Below are positions 43,210 through 55,727 of a stretch of DNA of 64,000 nt, in pieces. The notes beneath the pieces were generated by a model. The model saw only the letters and a list, made by a program, of their open reading frames with translations. It searched no databases and was not told the DNA's origin. This stretch comes from Desmodesmus armatus (taxonomy: Eukaryota > Chlorophyta > Chlorophyceae > Sphaeropleales > Scenedesmaceae), in NCBI GenBank assembly GCA_007449985.2, contig VIIQ02000217.1:85938-149937 (forward strand), in the 5' to 3' direction. The stretch's first letter is position 1; each line of letters starts with the position of its first letter. The position numbers were made by a program, and so were the translations under genes.

Positions 43210-46200
43210 ATCTCCTGTGGCTGTTGGGGCTGCTGACGTGGATTCTCCCACACCCAGGAAGAGGGGCCGACCACGCAAGTACCCGCTGCCACTTGATGCT
43301 GATGCTGCTCCTGCGGGGTCTCCTGGTGCTCTTGGGACCGCTGACGTGGATTCCCCCACACCGAGAAAGAGAGGCCGACCACGCAAGTACCCGCTGCCAC
43401 TTGCTGCTGCTGATGATGCTGCTCCTGTGGGGTCTCCGCCCGCTCCTGCCAGGAAGAGGGGCAGGCCCCGTAAGGACTCCCTGCCAGCAACACCTGAGGG
43501 GGCTGCAACACAAGCAGCACCAACCTCGCCAGAAGCAGCAGGTGCGAGTGCTTCTGCTGCAGCAGCAGCAGCTGCAGCAGCAGATGCAAGCACTCCTGCA
43601 GCAGCAGCAGGTGGGGCTACGCCAGCAGTGCCCATGGGCCCTCCATCAGGTCCTGCTGGTGCTGAAGCCGCAGCCGCACCAGGCACAGGACCTGATGCTG
43701 CGCCTGACTCCAATGGCGCTCAAGCAACAACAGCCGCCCGGGTGCTGTTGAGTGCCAGCAAGAGCAGGGGTCGATGCACTAGGAAGCAGCGGGGCGAGGA
43801 GGTTACTCAGCGGACGGCAGCTGCCAGCCTGGAGCTGCTTTCGACACTGGCAGGCCTGGGCAGGGCAGTGTGTGACCTGGTCCTTAGGCTGGCTACTCCA
43901 CAGCAGCAGCAGCAGCAACAGGACCGGCAAGTCGGTGGCGGCGAGGGGTTAGGCAGGGGTGTTGGCAGCAGCAGCAGCGGCTGCTGGGTGCGGGTGCTGC
44001 TGCAGCGGCAGCATCAGCAGGAGGGGGTGCCTGGGGTGGTGCTTCAGCTGCAGCGCAGTGTGCAGGAGTTTGAGGCAGGCTGGCAGCAGCTGCAGGCGGC
44101 ACTGGCAGCAGCTGGCGCAGCTGAGGTCGCCAGGCAGCACCCTGCACCAACGGCAGCCCCCTCAGCAGCAGCAGCAGGAATCCCTGCAGGCATGGCAGCA
44201 GCAGGGGCAGTAGCGGCAGCATTCCCAGCGGGCGCAGCAGCAGCAGCAACTGCACCTGCTGCCGCAGCAGCAGCAGTAGCAGTAGCAGACATGGCTGCGT
44301 TGTTGTCGAGCTGTGTGGGGCACTGCAGGGTCCAGAGGCGGCGGGATGCACGGGCAGCAGTGCAAGCCGCTGCTGCTGCTGCTGGGGGTTCCGACTCGGA
44401 CAGCTCTGGCAGCGACAGCGAATCAGAGGATCGCAAAGCAGCAGCAGGTCCTCCAGGTTTCACATCACCAGGAGCAGCAGGCAAACGACAACAGCAGCAG
44501 CAGCAGCGGGAAAGAGCTGACAAGGCTGCAACAGCAGCAGCAGCGGCGGCGGCGGCTGCAGCTGCTGTTGCGTCGCGGTTTGCTGATCCTGATGTGCGTG
44601 AGGAGCTGCCGTATGTGTTTGGTGTGCTGTCCTCTGACGATGAAGGGGAGGAGGGGGACATGCGCGAGGGGCCTGCACCGCAACCAGCTGCTGCTGCAGC
44701 TGCAGCTGAGCATGCCGGTCTGTTGCAGCTATCAGGGGGTGCCCTGACACAAGCCAAGCCACCAGCACAGCAGCACAAGGAGGGGCAGCAGCAGCAGCGG
44801 GAGCCAGACAATGTTGTGGATTGTCGAGCTGCCGCCACCACCGGTGCAGGCAGGGGCACTGCAGCAGCTGCTGGAGCAGCAGCAAGGCTGGCAGCCCAGG
44901 CTGCTGGTGCAGCAAGGGGTGGATGGTCTGCACTGGTCGGGTGTCAACCGGCTGCTTGCACACCAGCTGCTGTTGCTGCTGCTGCTGCTGGTGCCAGCAC
45001 ACCATCGGCCACGCCAGGCGGTGGCCGCCAGCAGCAGCAGCAGCAGCCACCCAGCAGCAGCATCAAGCAAAGGATTTCCCGGCCAGCCTCGCGGCCATCA
45101 CCCGCAGCAGCAACACCACCACCACCCGGACAACTGGCCACTCCCTTGACCAGGCAGCCGCAGCAGCAGCAGCAGGGTGGGACGTGTGTGCGTGTGAGTG
45201 TGGTGTGTGGGCAGGTGCCTGGGGTGTATGACTCCTCCCGGCACATGGTGCAGCTGCAGGACGCCAGCTGGGTGACTCCTACAGGCTTTGAGCGGCTGGG
45301 GGGGCTGGGACACAGGAAGCAGTGGAGGCACAATGTGCGGGTGGCAGTGGGAGGACCTGAGGGAGGGGACGAAGTGGAGGAGGGGGCTCAGGTACCGCTG
45401 GGGAAGTGGCTGGAGGCACGGGGGCTGGGGTCACCGGTCAAGAAGGGCCAGCAGCAGCAGCAGCAGCAGGTGGAGGAGCGAGGGGAGGAGCAGCAGCAGG
45501 GGCAGCAGGAGGGTGTGGTTGCTAAGAACAGGAAACGGGCCCGCAGCAGCATGCAGGCCCCAGACCAGCAGCAGCAGCACCAGGAAGGGGAGGATAGTGG
45601 GGCGGACCCACTGCACTCCCAGGAACAGCAGCAGCAACAGCAGCGGTCGACGCCCGCTGCCAAAAGAAGGCGGCTGTCGAGCAGCCGGCAGCAGCAGGGG
45701 GCTGTTGGCAGGCCTCAAAAGCAGCAGCAGCAGCAGCAGGAAGGTGAGGCAGCCAGAGGGTCTGGCAGTGATGATGACAGCCTCACCCTTGCTCAGCAGC
45801 AGGGGCAGCACATGACAGCAGCAAGTGCTGGAGCAGCAGCAGCAGCAGCAGCGGGTGCAGCAGCCACTGTACGCAACTCCTTCATAGCTGCCTGCCTGCA
45901 GGAGGCCCAGCGCAGGAAGGGAGGCACTGGGGGCGGCGGGAGGAAACAGGATGGCAAAGGGGGTGGCAAAGGCCACCGCAGCCAGCCAGCAGCAGCACCC
46001 AACAAGCACGGCATCCCAGCAGCAGCAGCAGCAGCAGCAGTGGGGGCAGGTGTGGGTGTGAGTGACCTGTCAGAGAGTGACAGTGGGGATGTGTCGGATG
46101 AGGGGGAGGATGACTACTCAGACCTTGAGGATTTCATTGTGTGTGAGCCCAGCACTGACTATGGACAGCTGCTGGAGAGGGTGGGGCGGCAGGTGTCATG

Positions 46201-46243
46201 GCGGCAGTGCTGGCGGGGGGCGGGGGGGACGGGGCGCCGCTGA
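35361..46243 (+). CDS. Very large low-complexity nuclear protein with AT-hooks and a SAND-like domain
   Basis: Exons I can phase are 35361-35564, 35653-35986, 36217-36334, then a less certain set (about 36640-36750), a long exon from about 37010 to 40775, 41169-41721, 41845-41904 and 42046-46243. Single bases are missing near 35854, 37552 and 43018. The last exon then has exactly 1,399 codons. The product would be near 3,000 aa, mostly Gln/Ala/Ser-rich with Leu-rich helical stretches. Four AT-hooks (KRGRPRK) are encoded at about 43128-43480. A SAND-like domain is encoded at 45181-45345: VVCGQVPGVY, WVTPTGFERLGG and KQW. The tail is acidic (SDEGEDDYSDLEDF). This suggests a chromatin or transcription regulator. 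Splitting into two genes is possible, since the junctions around 36.3-37.0 kb are unresolved. Confidence 0.55.
43125..43480 (+). repeat. Coding minisatellite of four AT-hook modules
   Basis: Units of about 120 bp each encode PTPRKRGRPRKYPLPL followed by an Ala-rich spacer. The fourth unit is diverged (ARKRGRPRKDSLP). DNA identity between units is high, including CACGCAAGTACCC. Each hook has the GRP core that inserts into the minor groove of AT-rich DNA. Confidence 0.88.
45181..45345 (+). other. SAND-like DNA-binding domain (within the large CDS)
   Basis: About 55 residues carry the family's landmarks in order: VVCGQVPGVY (VxCG...G), SWVTPTGFERLGG (W-TP-xFE-xxGG) and HRKQWRHNVRV, in place of the usual KDWK core. 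SAND domains bind DNA in eukaryotic regulators, including the VARL/RLS1 proteins of volvocine algae. The change KDWK to KQWR leaves DNA binding unproven. Confidence 0.6.
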
Positions 46244-46998
46244 TAGAGCTGAGTGACTGACTGGCTGGCTGGGTGGGTGGCTGACTGATTGGAAGGGCCG
46301 TGTTTGGCTGACTCGCTGAGTGGTTTGTTGACTGGGGGTATCCATTCACTATACGTGTATATGTGTGTTGCGATTGTGTTGTGTACAAGGATATCCATGC
46401 TACCAGTAGCAGCTGCAGTGCATGCAGTCAGCAGGGTGGCAGGTTGTTGGTGACATTCCCCAGATTGTGAGGAGGGTTGATGCTTGGTGCCTGGGGTTCC
46501 AATGGTTGTGGATTACTCTTGTGTTCAGTACAAAGCTGCAGCGATTCTGGACTGCTGTAACGACATGTTGGACATGGTGACTAAGATCAGTGCGGGCGTT
46601 GCAGCAGTACATGTGATGGAGTGACTTGGGGTGGACTCTGGAATGCAATTGTCACATGGGGCGGCCAGGGGCTCTGCTGTTGGCATCTGGTGCTGACCCA
46701 CTTGGGTCCACTGGGGCCAGCTGCCTGAAGTTGAAAACTTCAACGGCCGCGTTCATCTAGCACGCTAAGGTTGTTGTTCAAGCGCACTGATTTCGCTTAT
46801 GTGCTTGTCCAGTGTCGTTCACGGCCAATTCACTGTCATAGTCCGTGGTGACCACACACCAGTCTGCCTCGCGTACACAAGCTCGGCATATACACACATG
46901 GTTTTGAGGTCACTCTGAAACAGTCCTCACGCAATTGAGTCGCCCAACTACACCTGCGACTTCCAGCAGCAGCAGCAGCAGCAGACCTCAGAAACAAC
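46244..46998. other. Intergenic region before the PPR gene
   Basis: There is a short CTGGCTGGCTGG/GACTGACTG microsatellite-like stretch at 46250-46330, and nothing else is recognised. The right part should carry the PPR promoter. Confidence 0.4.
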
Positions 46999-48396
46999 AT
47001 GAGAGGCTCGTTGCTGCACACCACCCCTGGTCCTGCGTCGTGTAGCTCTAGCACATACATCAACAGCAGGAGCCGCGTGATTGCTGGAGCAGCACCCAGG
47101 CACCAGCAACAGCCTGTGATTGCGGCAGCAGCAGTGGCTGACGCACCACTTGGCACAACCTCCACAGGCCCTGCCAGCCATAGCAACAGCGCCTCGAGTG
47201 TCTCTACACCCGCACGTGACCATCAGCATACCCATTCGACACCCACCAGTGCCGCTGTGGATCGCCATGGCAGCAGCAGCAGCAGCAGCGCTACTGCCGG
47301 CATGAATGCAGCTACCATCGAGGGCTTTGCGGGTGCAGTGGGCACCAACGAGGTGTTGTACCTCAACAGCAGAAGGCCGGGTCAGAAGCAGAAGCGCAGG
47401 GCCAGGGACAGGTCCCCCAGGCCCCACACTCGCACACACCTGGCGTGGCAGCGGCAGTTCAGCAACCACATCAATGTGAGTGAGGCAGCATTTCATACAG
47501 TTGTGGTTGTGCTGCACTTTATTACGTTTCAGCTGCTGCAGTGCATCCCCAGAACAGGGCACCTATGCTCCTTGTTGATGTACGTCATTGTTGTATCAGT
47601 GTGCCTGGTGACAAGTGCTGGCTGGTTGGCAACTAGTTGCTCCACTGTGGCAGGCATGCCAGGACTGACCACCTCAGCTGCATGGGCCTTGCTGCAGCTT
47701 GCTTAGGCTTGTCCACCCTAGACCATCTGACTGCATGCATGCATATGCATGGTCCAATGCAAGACCGACCTGTAACAAACGGCAGCCGCTCTGCCCTGCC
47801 ATAGGAGGTTACAGCACTCCCCCCCCCCTTGCTTGTGCTTGTGTTCCCAGCGCTGCATATGGTTCCTCACCTTATGCATGTACTCCCATCACCTGATGCA
47901 TGTACCTCATCTCACAGGAGTACCAGGAGGGCTATGAGGGCTGGCTGCATGCCCAGGAGGAGGAGCTGCTACGCCTGCAGGCAGCCCACGCCCCCAGCAC
48001 TGCCCTGCACTACCATACCATGCAGCACGACCAACTCAAGGCAGCTTGGGAACAAAAGTGGGGCCCGCCCGCCAACACGCGAGGCAACAGGCTCTCTCTG
48101 CTGCCACAGGCACGAGCAGCAGTGATGGCCCTGTCAGCACCACAGGGCCAGCAGGCCACATCAGCTGCAGCAGCAGCAGCTACAGCTACACACTCTGCTG
48201 TTGGGGCCCTAAGCGCTAAATCAGCACAGGGTGGTGCGCCAGCCCCAGCACATCAGCAAGGCTGGGGCTCAGCACAGCAACACCAGCATGTGCAGGAGAA
48301 TGTGCTGCAGCAGCAGCAGCGGCAGCAGGAGCCTGCAGCAGCCACGCATTCTGCACAAGGGCAGGAGCAGGCTGGAACGCAAGGCTTGTCAGGAAT

Positions 48397-48435
<39 letters not shown>

Positions 48436-51400
48436 GATGCAAGCTGAGCAGCCGCCACAGCTGCAGGAACAGCTGCATGCACAGGAGGATGTGCAGCAGC
48501 AGGAGCAACAACAGCAGCAACAAATCACGGCAGCACAGGAGCGTCAGGCATCAGCCACACAGCAGCAGCAGCAGCCAGAGCCCTCGCAGGGCAACAAACA
48601 CAAGCACAAAAAGTCGGCGGCAGCACAGCGCAGGGGCAGCAGCAGCAGCAGGGGCGGTGGAAGAAGGGTGTCCAGCAGTGCGTTGGACATTCCTGATGAC
48701 ACACCTGAGCAGGTGGCCAGTGCTGCTGCTGCAACAGCAGCTGCTAGTCAGATGGGCAGCTACAGCAGCCAGTCGGCACATGCAGCTGCCATTGTGAATG
48801 CCATATGCAAGGAGCCAATTGACAGGTGGGTGCGGGTGGGTGTGAGGGAGGGTGTTGCGGCATGCGAGAGGGGGCGGGAGCTCATCCCGCTGTTTGTTTG
48901 TACCCCTGTGCATGGTGGGGGTCGACATGTGGGTGCCACTTGGGTGGAATCTAGATTGGAGGGCGTCAGGCATCGTGGGCGGGCTGGGCAGCATGATGAG
49001 CTATCAGTGGCTCGTGACTGTATGGAATGCAGTGCCCAACATTATTGTGCCTCATGTCCATGCCTGCTGCTGCTGCCGTTGCTGCTGCGTGTGCTGTGTG
49101 CTGTGTGCAGGGCTGTGCTGGACAGTTTAGAGGTAGTGTTCCTGCACCTCACTCTGCAGAAGCTGGTCAACTACAACATGGCACACAAGCTGCCCGTGCT
49201 GGCAGAGTGAGTCATGCTGCTTTGTCTTATGACAATCGCACATCCGCCAGGCTCAAGCTAGCTGGGCTGTTCCCTACCCTGTGATTGCATGGGCACAGAT
49301 AGTGGCGGCTATGTTGCTGCCCTTTGGAATGACTGCTAGACATGCCCACCAACCAAATGTGCCACATCGCCATGCACAGCTCATAATTGCTGCTGCAAGG
49401 TAAGCTGAGCCAGCTTGTGTCCTCAGCAGCTCACCAACCCTCTGTGTCTGCCCCCTGCTGTGTCTCTGCCGTGTGCTGTGCCGCCCTTCCACCCCACCCA
49501 CAGCTACATCCTGGCTCGCCCGGACTGCAATGAGCACAGCTTTGGCGCCGTGTTTGACGCGTATGCGTGTGCTGGCAGTCTGCACCTGGCCCTGGCTACC
49601 TGGGATCGTCTGTCGGCCCAGGGTGTGGACATAGGCCCTATCGGCAGCAGTGCCCTCATCAAGGCCTGTGCACGGCAGATGGACTTGAACACAGCCAAGC
49701 AGGTGAGCTGGGATGGGTCGAGGGAGGGGGAGGGGAGGGAAGGCAAGGAGAGGGGAGGGGGAGCAGGGTGTGTTGTGTGGCAACAAGAGGTTTGAGCACA
49801 AGTAGTGTCCTAGGTTGGTGCCTCCCAACACACACTGCTTTTCACTCTGCTTAACACTTGGCTGGCTGCACTCCCTGTGTCTACACTTTCAACACAGCTA
49901 GTGGGAGGAATAATCACCAGGCTGCACCAGGGTATGATCTGATTGTCCTGTTCTGTCCTGCCTTGCTCTACGTGGTGTGCTGCAGGTGTTTGAGCAGTTG
50001 CTGCGCAGGCGTGTGACGTTCAACAGCTACACCTACCACTGCCTCATGCAGCTGTGTGGCAGTGCAGGCAGCCTGGAGGATGCACTCGCAGTATACAACC
50101 TGCAGGTAGACACAAGCTCGTTGTGTGAAACCAAGTCACCTTGAGCTGCATAGCTACAGGTGTCATTGGCTGTGTTGGTATGGATGAATCGGGACCGTCC
50201 TGGCACTCACGTTGATGCATGAGGGGGTCAAGGTGCACATGGAGGCAGTGCCATGGTGCTGCCTGCCCCTTCAGCCTCTTCAATATGTTGTACTGCACTG
50301 GCTTGCTAGCAGACCACCGCTTGCCTCTTCTGTCTGTCTCCTTACCCTTGCTGTTCCCTGCCCCCCCCCCTCCCGCTGTGCCGTCCTGCAGCGCCTTGAG
50401 ACGCAGCCCGGCAACCTGCCCAACTCTCGCACCTACCTGGCCCTGGTGCGCGCCATGCTGGTGGCAGGACGCTGTGAGCTGGCCCAACAGGTGAGGCACA
50501 CACTTGGGTGTCAAGGCCGTGGCTGAACACATCAGCATGGGTTTTCCTGGTGTCAGGTGCAGAGGGGTGTCATGTGCATGTCGCAGTGCCCTGTACTCAT
50601 CTGATGAGGCGTACTTGATTGACTGGGTGAACCACCTTATCAACGCGGCCCATCTGTATGCGCCTGGGCCTGTGCTGGCTGGTTGCTGCTCCCTCTGCTG
50701 CTGCTGATGTGCTGCCGCCCCCCTCCCTGCCTCCCTGCCTCCCACCCACCTGCCCTGCAGATCTTCGAGAACATGCTGGAGGATGATGTGTCCCCCCACC
50801 CAGCCCTCTACTGCAACTTCCTTACAGCAGCAGGGCGGGCAGGCAACCTGGGCTTTGCCCGCTACCTGTACCAACACATGGCAGTCACTCTGGAGCTGCC
50901 ACAGCCAGCACCAGTGCCCACACTGGGACTCATCCCAGCTTCGGACCCACATGCTGACCTGCTGCTGCCAGAGGAGCAGCAGCAGTTTGGCATCAGCACC
51001 GACAGCAGCAGCAGCAGCAGCTTGGATGCACTCAGTGATGGTCTGGGGGACATGTCCGAGGAGGGGTTTGGGGATGTGGCAGCAGCAGCGGGGAACGGGG
51101 TGGACGGTGTAGACGCTGTGATGGATGGTGGTGCTTTTGCCATTCAGGGAGAGGAGGAGGAGCAGCGGGACCCAGACGAGCCGACCTACTGTGCCTAGTG
51201 AATGCACTGCTGAGCGCTCACGCACAGGTTGGGGCGCTGTCAGGGGCTGTGGCCATCTATAAGCAGGAGCTGCTAGGGCGGGGTCTGGTGCCTGATGGCT
51301 ACACCTGCACGGCCCTGCTCACAGCAGCGGCACGGCTAGGCAGCTCCAGGCTGGCTTGGTCCCAGGTGGCCGAGGTGGTTGAGCTGACTCACCATTACGG

Positions 51401-52324
51401 CATAACCATGACTACACAGATGGGAACAGCGCTGATTAATGCGTACAGGCGGGTGCGCTGCTGGGAGCCGCTGCAGCAGCAGCAGCAGGGGATGGCGGCG
51501 GGTGGTGCAAGCAAACGTGGCGGGGGCAAGGGCAGGAGGCGGGGTCCTGGGGGTGGTGGTGCTGATGGAGCCAGCACCTCCAGCAGTAGCAGCGCAGCAG
51601 AGGCTGTGGACTCTGCCTCCCAGCAGCAGCACCTGCAGCAGCAGCTGGTGGGTACAGATGCTGCCTGGGAACAGGAGCAGCTGGCCGCCATAGGTGCTGT
51701 GCAGCTGCCAGGCTGCCGGCAGTGGTGTGTGCCTCCTGCATGCAGCACAGACAGTGCTGAGTGCCCTAGCTGACTACAAGCTAGCCAACAGCAGCAGCTA
51801 CGTCATGATGATGTGCTTCCTGCTGGAGCAGGTCAGGTTGGGGCCTTCAGGCAGCTGTACCAGCAGGCCACAGAGGGTGAGGGCATAGGCATCAGCGAGC
51901 AAGGCTGGGAGAAGCTGTCACACGCTGCTGCGGAGTGCGGGCGGGAGTGCTGGTGTCTGGGCTGCAGCAGCAGGCGCAGCAGGCGGGGCGGTCGCAGCAG
52001 CAGGTGCAGGCAGAGGCGCTGCAGCGGGAGCGGCTGAGGGCAAGGCAGCAGCAGCTGCTGCAGCAGCAGCAGCAGCAGCAGCCGCAGCTTCGGCGCTCCT
52101 GTTGCTCGGTGAAGGTTGCATGCAGCTTGGAAGGTTGGCTAGTGGTGTGGCGGTGGGATTCGTGGCTTCCGCCCGCCTCCACACACACAGTGTACATGAT
52201 GTACACCTGCAGCGATATGGGTGTGGGTGTGTTGAGGTCGCGCAAGGCATGCTTTGGCATGGCCAGCATTGCATGGCGTTTGGGGTATCTGTTGCTGCTG
52301 ATGGGTTATTGTACTTTGGATTGA
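46999..52324 (+). CDS. Pentatricopeptide repeat (PPR) protein, organelle-targeted
   Basis: PPR proteins bind organellar RNA base by base and control its processing, editing, stability or translation. Exons: 46999-47475, 47918-48825, 49111-49206, 49504-49702, 49986-50105, 50392-50490 and 50761 to about 52324, all phased. The N-terminus (MRGSLLHTTPG..., rich in Ser and Arg, no acids) suits plastid or mitochondrial import. Exon 2 adds poly-Gln. From exon 3 onward there are at least six 35-residue motifs, e.g. GPIGSSALIKACARQMDLNT, FNSYTYHCLMQLCGSAGSLE and NSRTYLALVRAMLVAGR. A Ser- and acid-rich insert splits the array in exon 7. The frame needs one base at 51194-51195 (restoring TYCALVNALLSA), and again near 51728 and 51833. 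The Gln-rich C-terminus past 51935 is less certain. Confidence 0.85.
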
Positions 52325-53799
52325 GTGATGGTGGTCATGGGTGATGTTTGCGAGTATCTTGTTGGGGGTTCTGCTGTGTACCCTTCTGTCTGCACAGCTG
52401 TCCCCCGAGGCATGCATCCATTGATATGTGCTAAGGCCTTGGCTGCCACAAGAGCACATGGCCAGCTGGATTGGCTCTGGCATATGGTCCAACAGCATCC
52501 TTGCATCTTGCATGACTCTCAGGATTTGGTTGATGGGCAGTGGTCTGGTTGGCGGTGCTGTCTGACAGCCTTGTGGTGTTGGATATTGACACCGGATATA
52601 TTCCTTGATTGTTCTTCCTGGAAAGCACCAGTGCAAGAAACTTTGTTTTCTGGAGTCCTTGTGCATTGTGCCATGAAGGTGCTGTTTGGCAGCACTTGTC
52701 CGTTTGTACAACACAGGGCATGTGTAACGTGATCGCTTGGCTGAGTAATGCTGTTGGTATCTGCATCACATATGCTGATGGAAGTACACAAGCAAACCCC
52801 CTCCTAAACTGGCTGGCAGTGCGACAATTGCTGTGGTTGTATCTACAGTGTGTCCCAGTAACAGCGCGAGCCACACACTTCACCATATTCCTGTTGCAGA
52901 CCTGTCGTGATGGACTGCAATTGCTTCTTCTGGACCAGCTCAGCTCATGCTCCTATTCTTAGCCATGCTGTGCCTGGTCACCTGCACCCAGCACTCAAGC
53001 TACCACCTCTGGCATTTCAAGCCTTGGCTCGGGAATGCAGGGAGACAGTCCGCACTGGACAAAGCACACCCACCGACAGGGGTTGCAAAGAAGAGATTGT
53101 GTCACAGTCATTACAGGCCAATGGGGTCACGAGATGGAAGCGAGAGGCCAATCATAGCCCGTGGGAGCATGCATGAGAGTGAGCAGCGGTGTGATGCACA
53201 GCTGCCAAGATGCACCCTCACGTGCACACACCCAAACGCCGCCACACTTGTGAATGAGGGGGCAAGGTGCATCTGCCACCGCAAGCAATGCTCAATGGGC
53301 GAGCCTTCACACAGTCCTTGCCAAAAGCCTATACCTGAAGGTATGAAAAAAGGGATTTGCCCGAATGCACCACTTGTGCAGTTCCCAGCAGGCTGGATGC
53401 ACAGTGCACACTGGGTTGCAGTTGATCACTGTGTGCTGACCAAGGCAGCAGCAACACTACACTGCACGTGACAAAAGGGATGGAGGATTCCACCACACAA
53501 GTACGCCCTTCAGGCCATATCACATTTGCTAACTGATTACCCACACCCAGACAAAACACATACATCCATCCATCCTACTGCTGCTGTGGACCAGCAACAG
53601 CCACGATATGCAGTGGCTTGCTGGATTGCTGCCCTGACACCCGTGCTGAGTGCTGCTGTCAAGCCCTGCCACTGCTGTCGCTGACCCTGACGCTAGCCAA
53701 CTGCAGCACTTTCGGCATTTCCTGCCTGCCATGAGATCCAGGCTCCTCTCTTGGCGTTCGCAGGCACCAATTGTAGCTTCCATACAATTAGTCATACAA
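52325..53799. other. Convergent intergenic region, no gene supported
   Basis: This region is less GC-rich than the genes beside it. It contains 3' flanks of the PPR gene (plus) and the transporter (minus). I see no recognisable protein, RNA or repeat. Confidence 0.4.
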
Positions 53800-55727
53800 T
53801 TACTTGGCATCAGCATCTTTGCCGGACCAGCTTCCACGTGTCCTGTAGCCCTCCTGCTGGACTGCCTGGGACTTGCTGTCATCCGTCAGTGGCTGAGCAA
53901 CCTCTTCGTCTATATCCAGCTTGGCTGCTTCGTTGGCGCGAGCTGCTGCAAACTTGCCGTAATGGTACCTGATGAGGAAGGGCATCGGCACAGGGCACAG
54001 CACAGGGCAGCGCAGCAGCAGTAAGGATTTGCACACAGGCCGAGGTACTTGATGTTGTGTGGTGCATGACACTTGACTGTCTGCACAGTCTACTGCACGT
54101 GCTGCGGTTGCAGTGCATGCTTGTGACATACAAGCGCTGCGCACAGCCGACACGCAACCCCCACCCATGTTGCACAGCAACATCTTCCGACATTACGACA
54201 GTGATACTGCTAGCTGCTACACAGCTGCTGCCAGGCTGTGCAACCCCAATCACACCCCTCTCCCCAGCCTTCCCCCTTTCCAGGCCCCCCTTCCCAGTCC
54301 CCAGCCTGTCCTCTCACCACAGCAGTCCAGAGATGGCGACCGTGTAGCCGAGCCACTGTGTGGAGGACACGATGGTGTTGTACAGGTACATGGCCAGCAG
54401 ATGCAGGCCCAGTCCTTGAACACACCCGTCAAGCTCGTGGTCAGGGCAGAGGTGAGCCCAATAACCTTGAACACCACAAAGTTGAGCGCGGAGGCGATGA
54501 TGCCGCTCAGCACAACCATGGGGATGCCGCCCTTCCACTTGTCGTACTCGTTCACCAGCTTGGGGCCCTCGAAGAACACCACTGGCAGGGCCAGGGCCGC
54601 CATGGTGAAGGGCGCCACGTGGGCAAGCGTGACCAGGGGCCCGACCTGTAGGCGGGAAGGAAACGGTTAGATGATGACAGAGCAGAAAAAGGTCAGCGGG
54701 AGAGCGAGCAACACATGCCCATGGATTTGCCCACGGCAGCTGCATGCGACAGCTGCAGGAAAGGAAAAGGGGGCCATCAGCACAATGCATGTGTGAGAAA
54801 ATATACTTGAACAGACCTCAGTGGGGAGACAGGACAGCTCCGACCTCCAAACCAACAGAAGCACAGGCAAGCGCGCACTGACCTGGATGTGGTTAGCCTG
54901 CAGGACTCTCTGCAGGGAGACACAGCGGATGGAGTCCATGACGCTGGAGGCCAGCTGCAGGCAGACACCGATGACGCTGAAGGAGACGTCACCATAGCCG
55001 GCGATGGCCACACCAGCACATACGATGAGCACCTTGAGAGTGGACACCAGCGTTGGCTGCTCCGTGGCTGTTAGGATGCTGACCACATACACTGTCACTG
55101 GGTTGAAGGCCTGCGGGGAACATGGTTGCAAGGGTGGTACAAGGAGGTGTGTTGTGTGTGGTGCCAGTGTGCTGATTGGAAGGGGTCATGCCATCTACCA
55201 GCCATGCATGCTGGATGCTGTGTGCTGCTGCTGCCATCGCCATCAGAGATTTCACACAGCACACGCTGCTTGCACAGGTCGATGCGGGAAGCGCGCTGTT
55301 ACCTGAGCAGTAGCTCAGACGTGTGTCACTGCGTCTGCCACAGCTCTGCTCCTGCAGCCACCCTGCCCAGCCAGACCCACCTTGAGCATCTGGATGGTTG
55401 GCACAGACAGGAACAGCAGGGCTGCGTTGCCTGCCACCAAAGTACCGCCAAACAACAGGCCGATCATGGCCACTTGCATGTACAGGCTGGTAGACTTCTG
55501 CTGCGTGATCGTGTCTGGCAGGTCCCACACCCAGACCGCTAGTCGAGCTGTGACAGTTGCCAGGAACATGTGCCAGAAGGCCAGGGTGATGGGGAAGTGG
55601 AAGCCAGAGTAGAAGATGACCTGCTTATTCACCAGGATGATAGAGACCGACAAGCTGATCCACACTCCCATCCATAGATATGCGTTCAACAGGAAACAGT
55701 GCTGCTGGTCTTGTCTGCTGCACCCAT
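53800..55727 (-). CDS. Sugar-phosphate/nucleotide-sugar transporter (TPT/DMT family)
   Basis: This is a membrane antiporter of the drug/metabolite transporter superfamily, triose-phosphate-translocator branch. It is closest in style to the plant endomembrane members annotated as probable sugar phosphate/phosphate translocators. Four minus-strand exons: 55727-55381, 55110-54883, 54645-54318 and 53968-53800, about 357 aa. The N-terminus (MGAADKTSSTV) is short, with no transit peptide, so a Golgi/ER location is likelier than plastid. Several hydrophobic segments are clear, e.g. NAYLWMGVWISLSVSIILVN, FPITLAFWHMFLATVTARL and GLHLLAMYLYNTIV. The cytosolic tail is acidic (KLDIDEEVAQPLTDD). One base is missing at AAA 55694-55696 and one at CCC 54408-54410; phases fit when both are allowed for. 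The substrate cannot be told from the sequence. Confidence 0.9.

Noticed and set aside
37272..46000. Many long minus-strand frames rich in Leu, Cys and Ala opposite the large gene
   Set aside because: These are mirror frames of CAG/GCA-rich coding DNA (CTG/TGC on the other strand), without domains, starts or splice sites.
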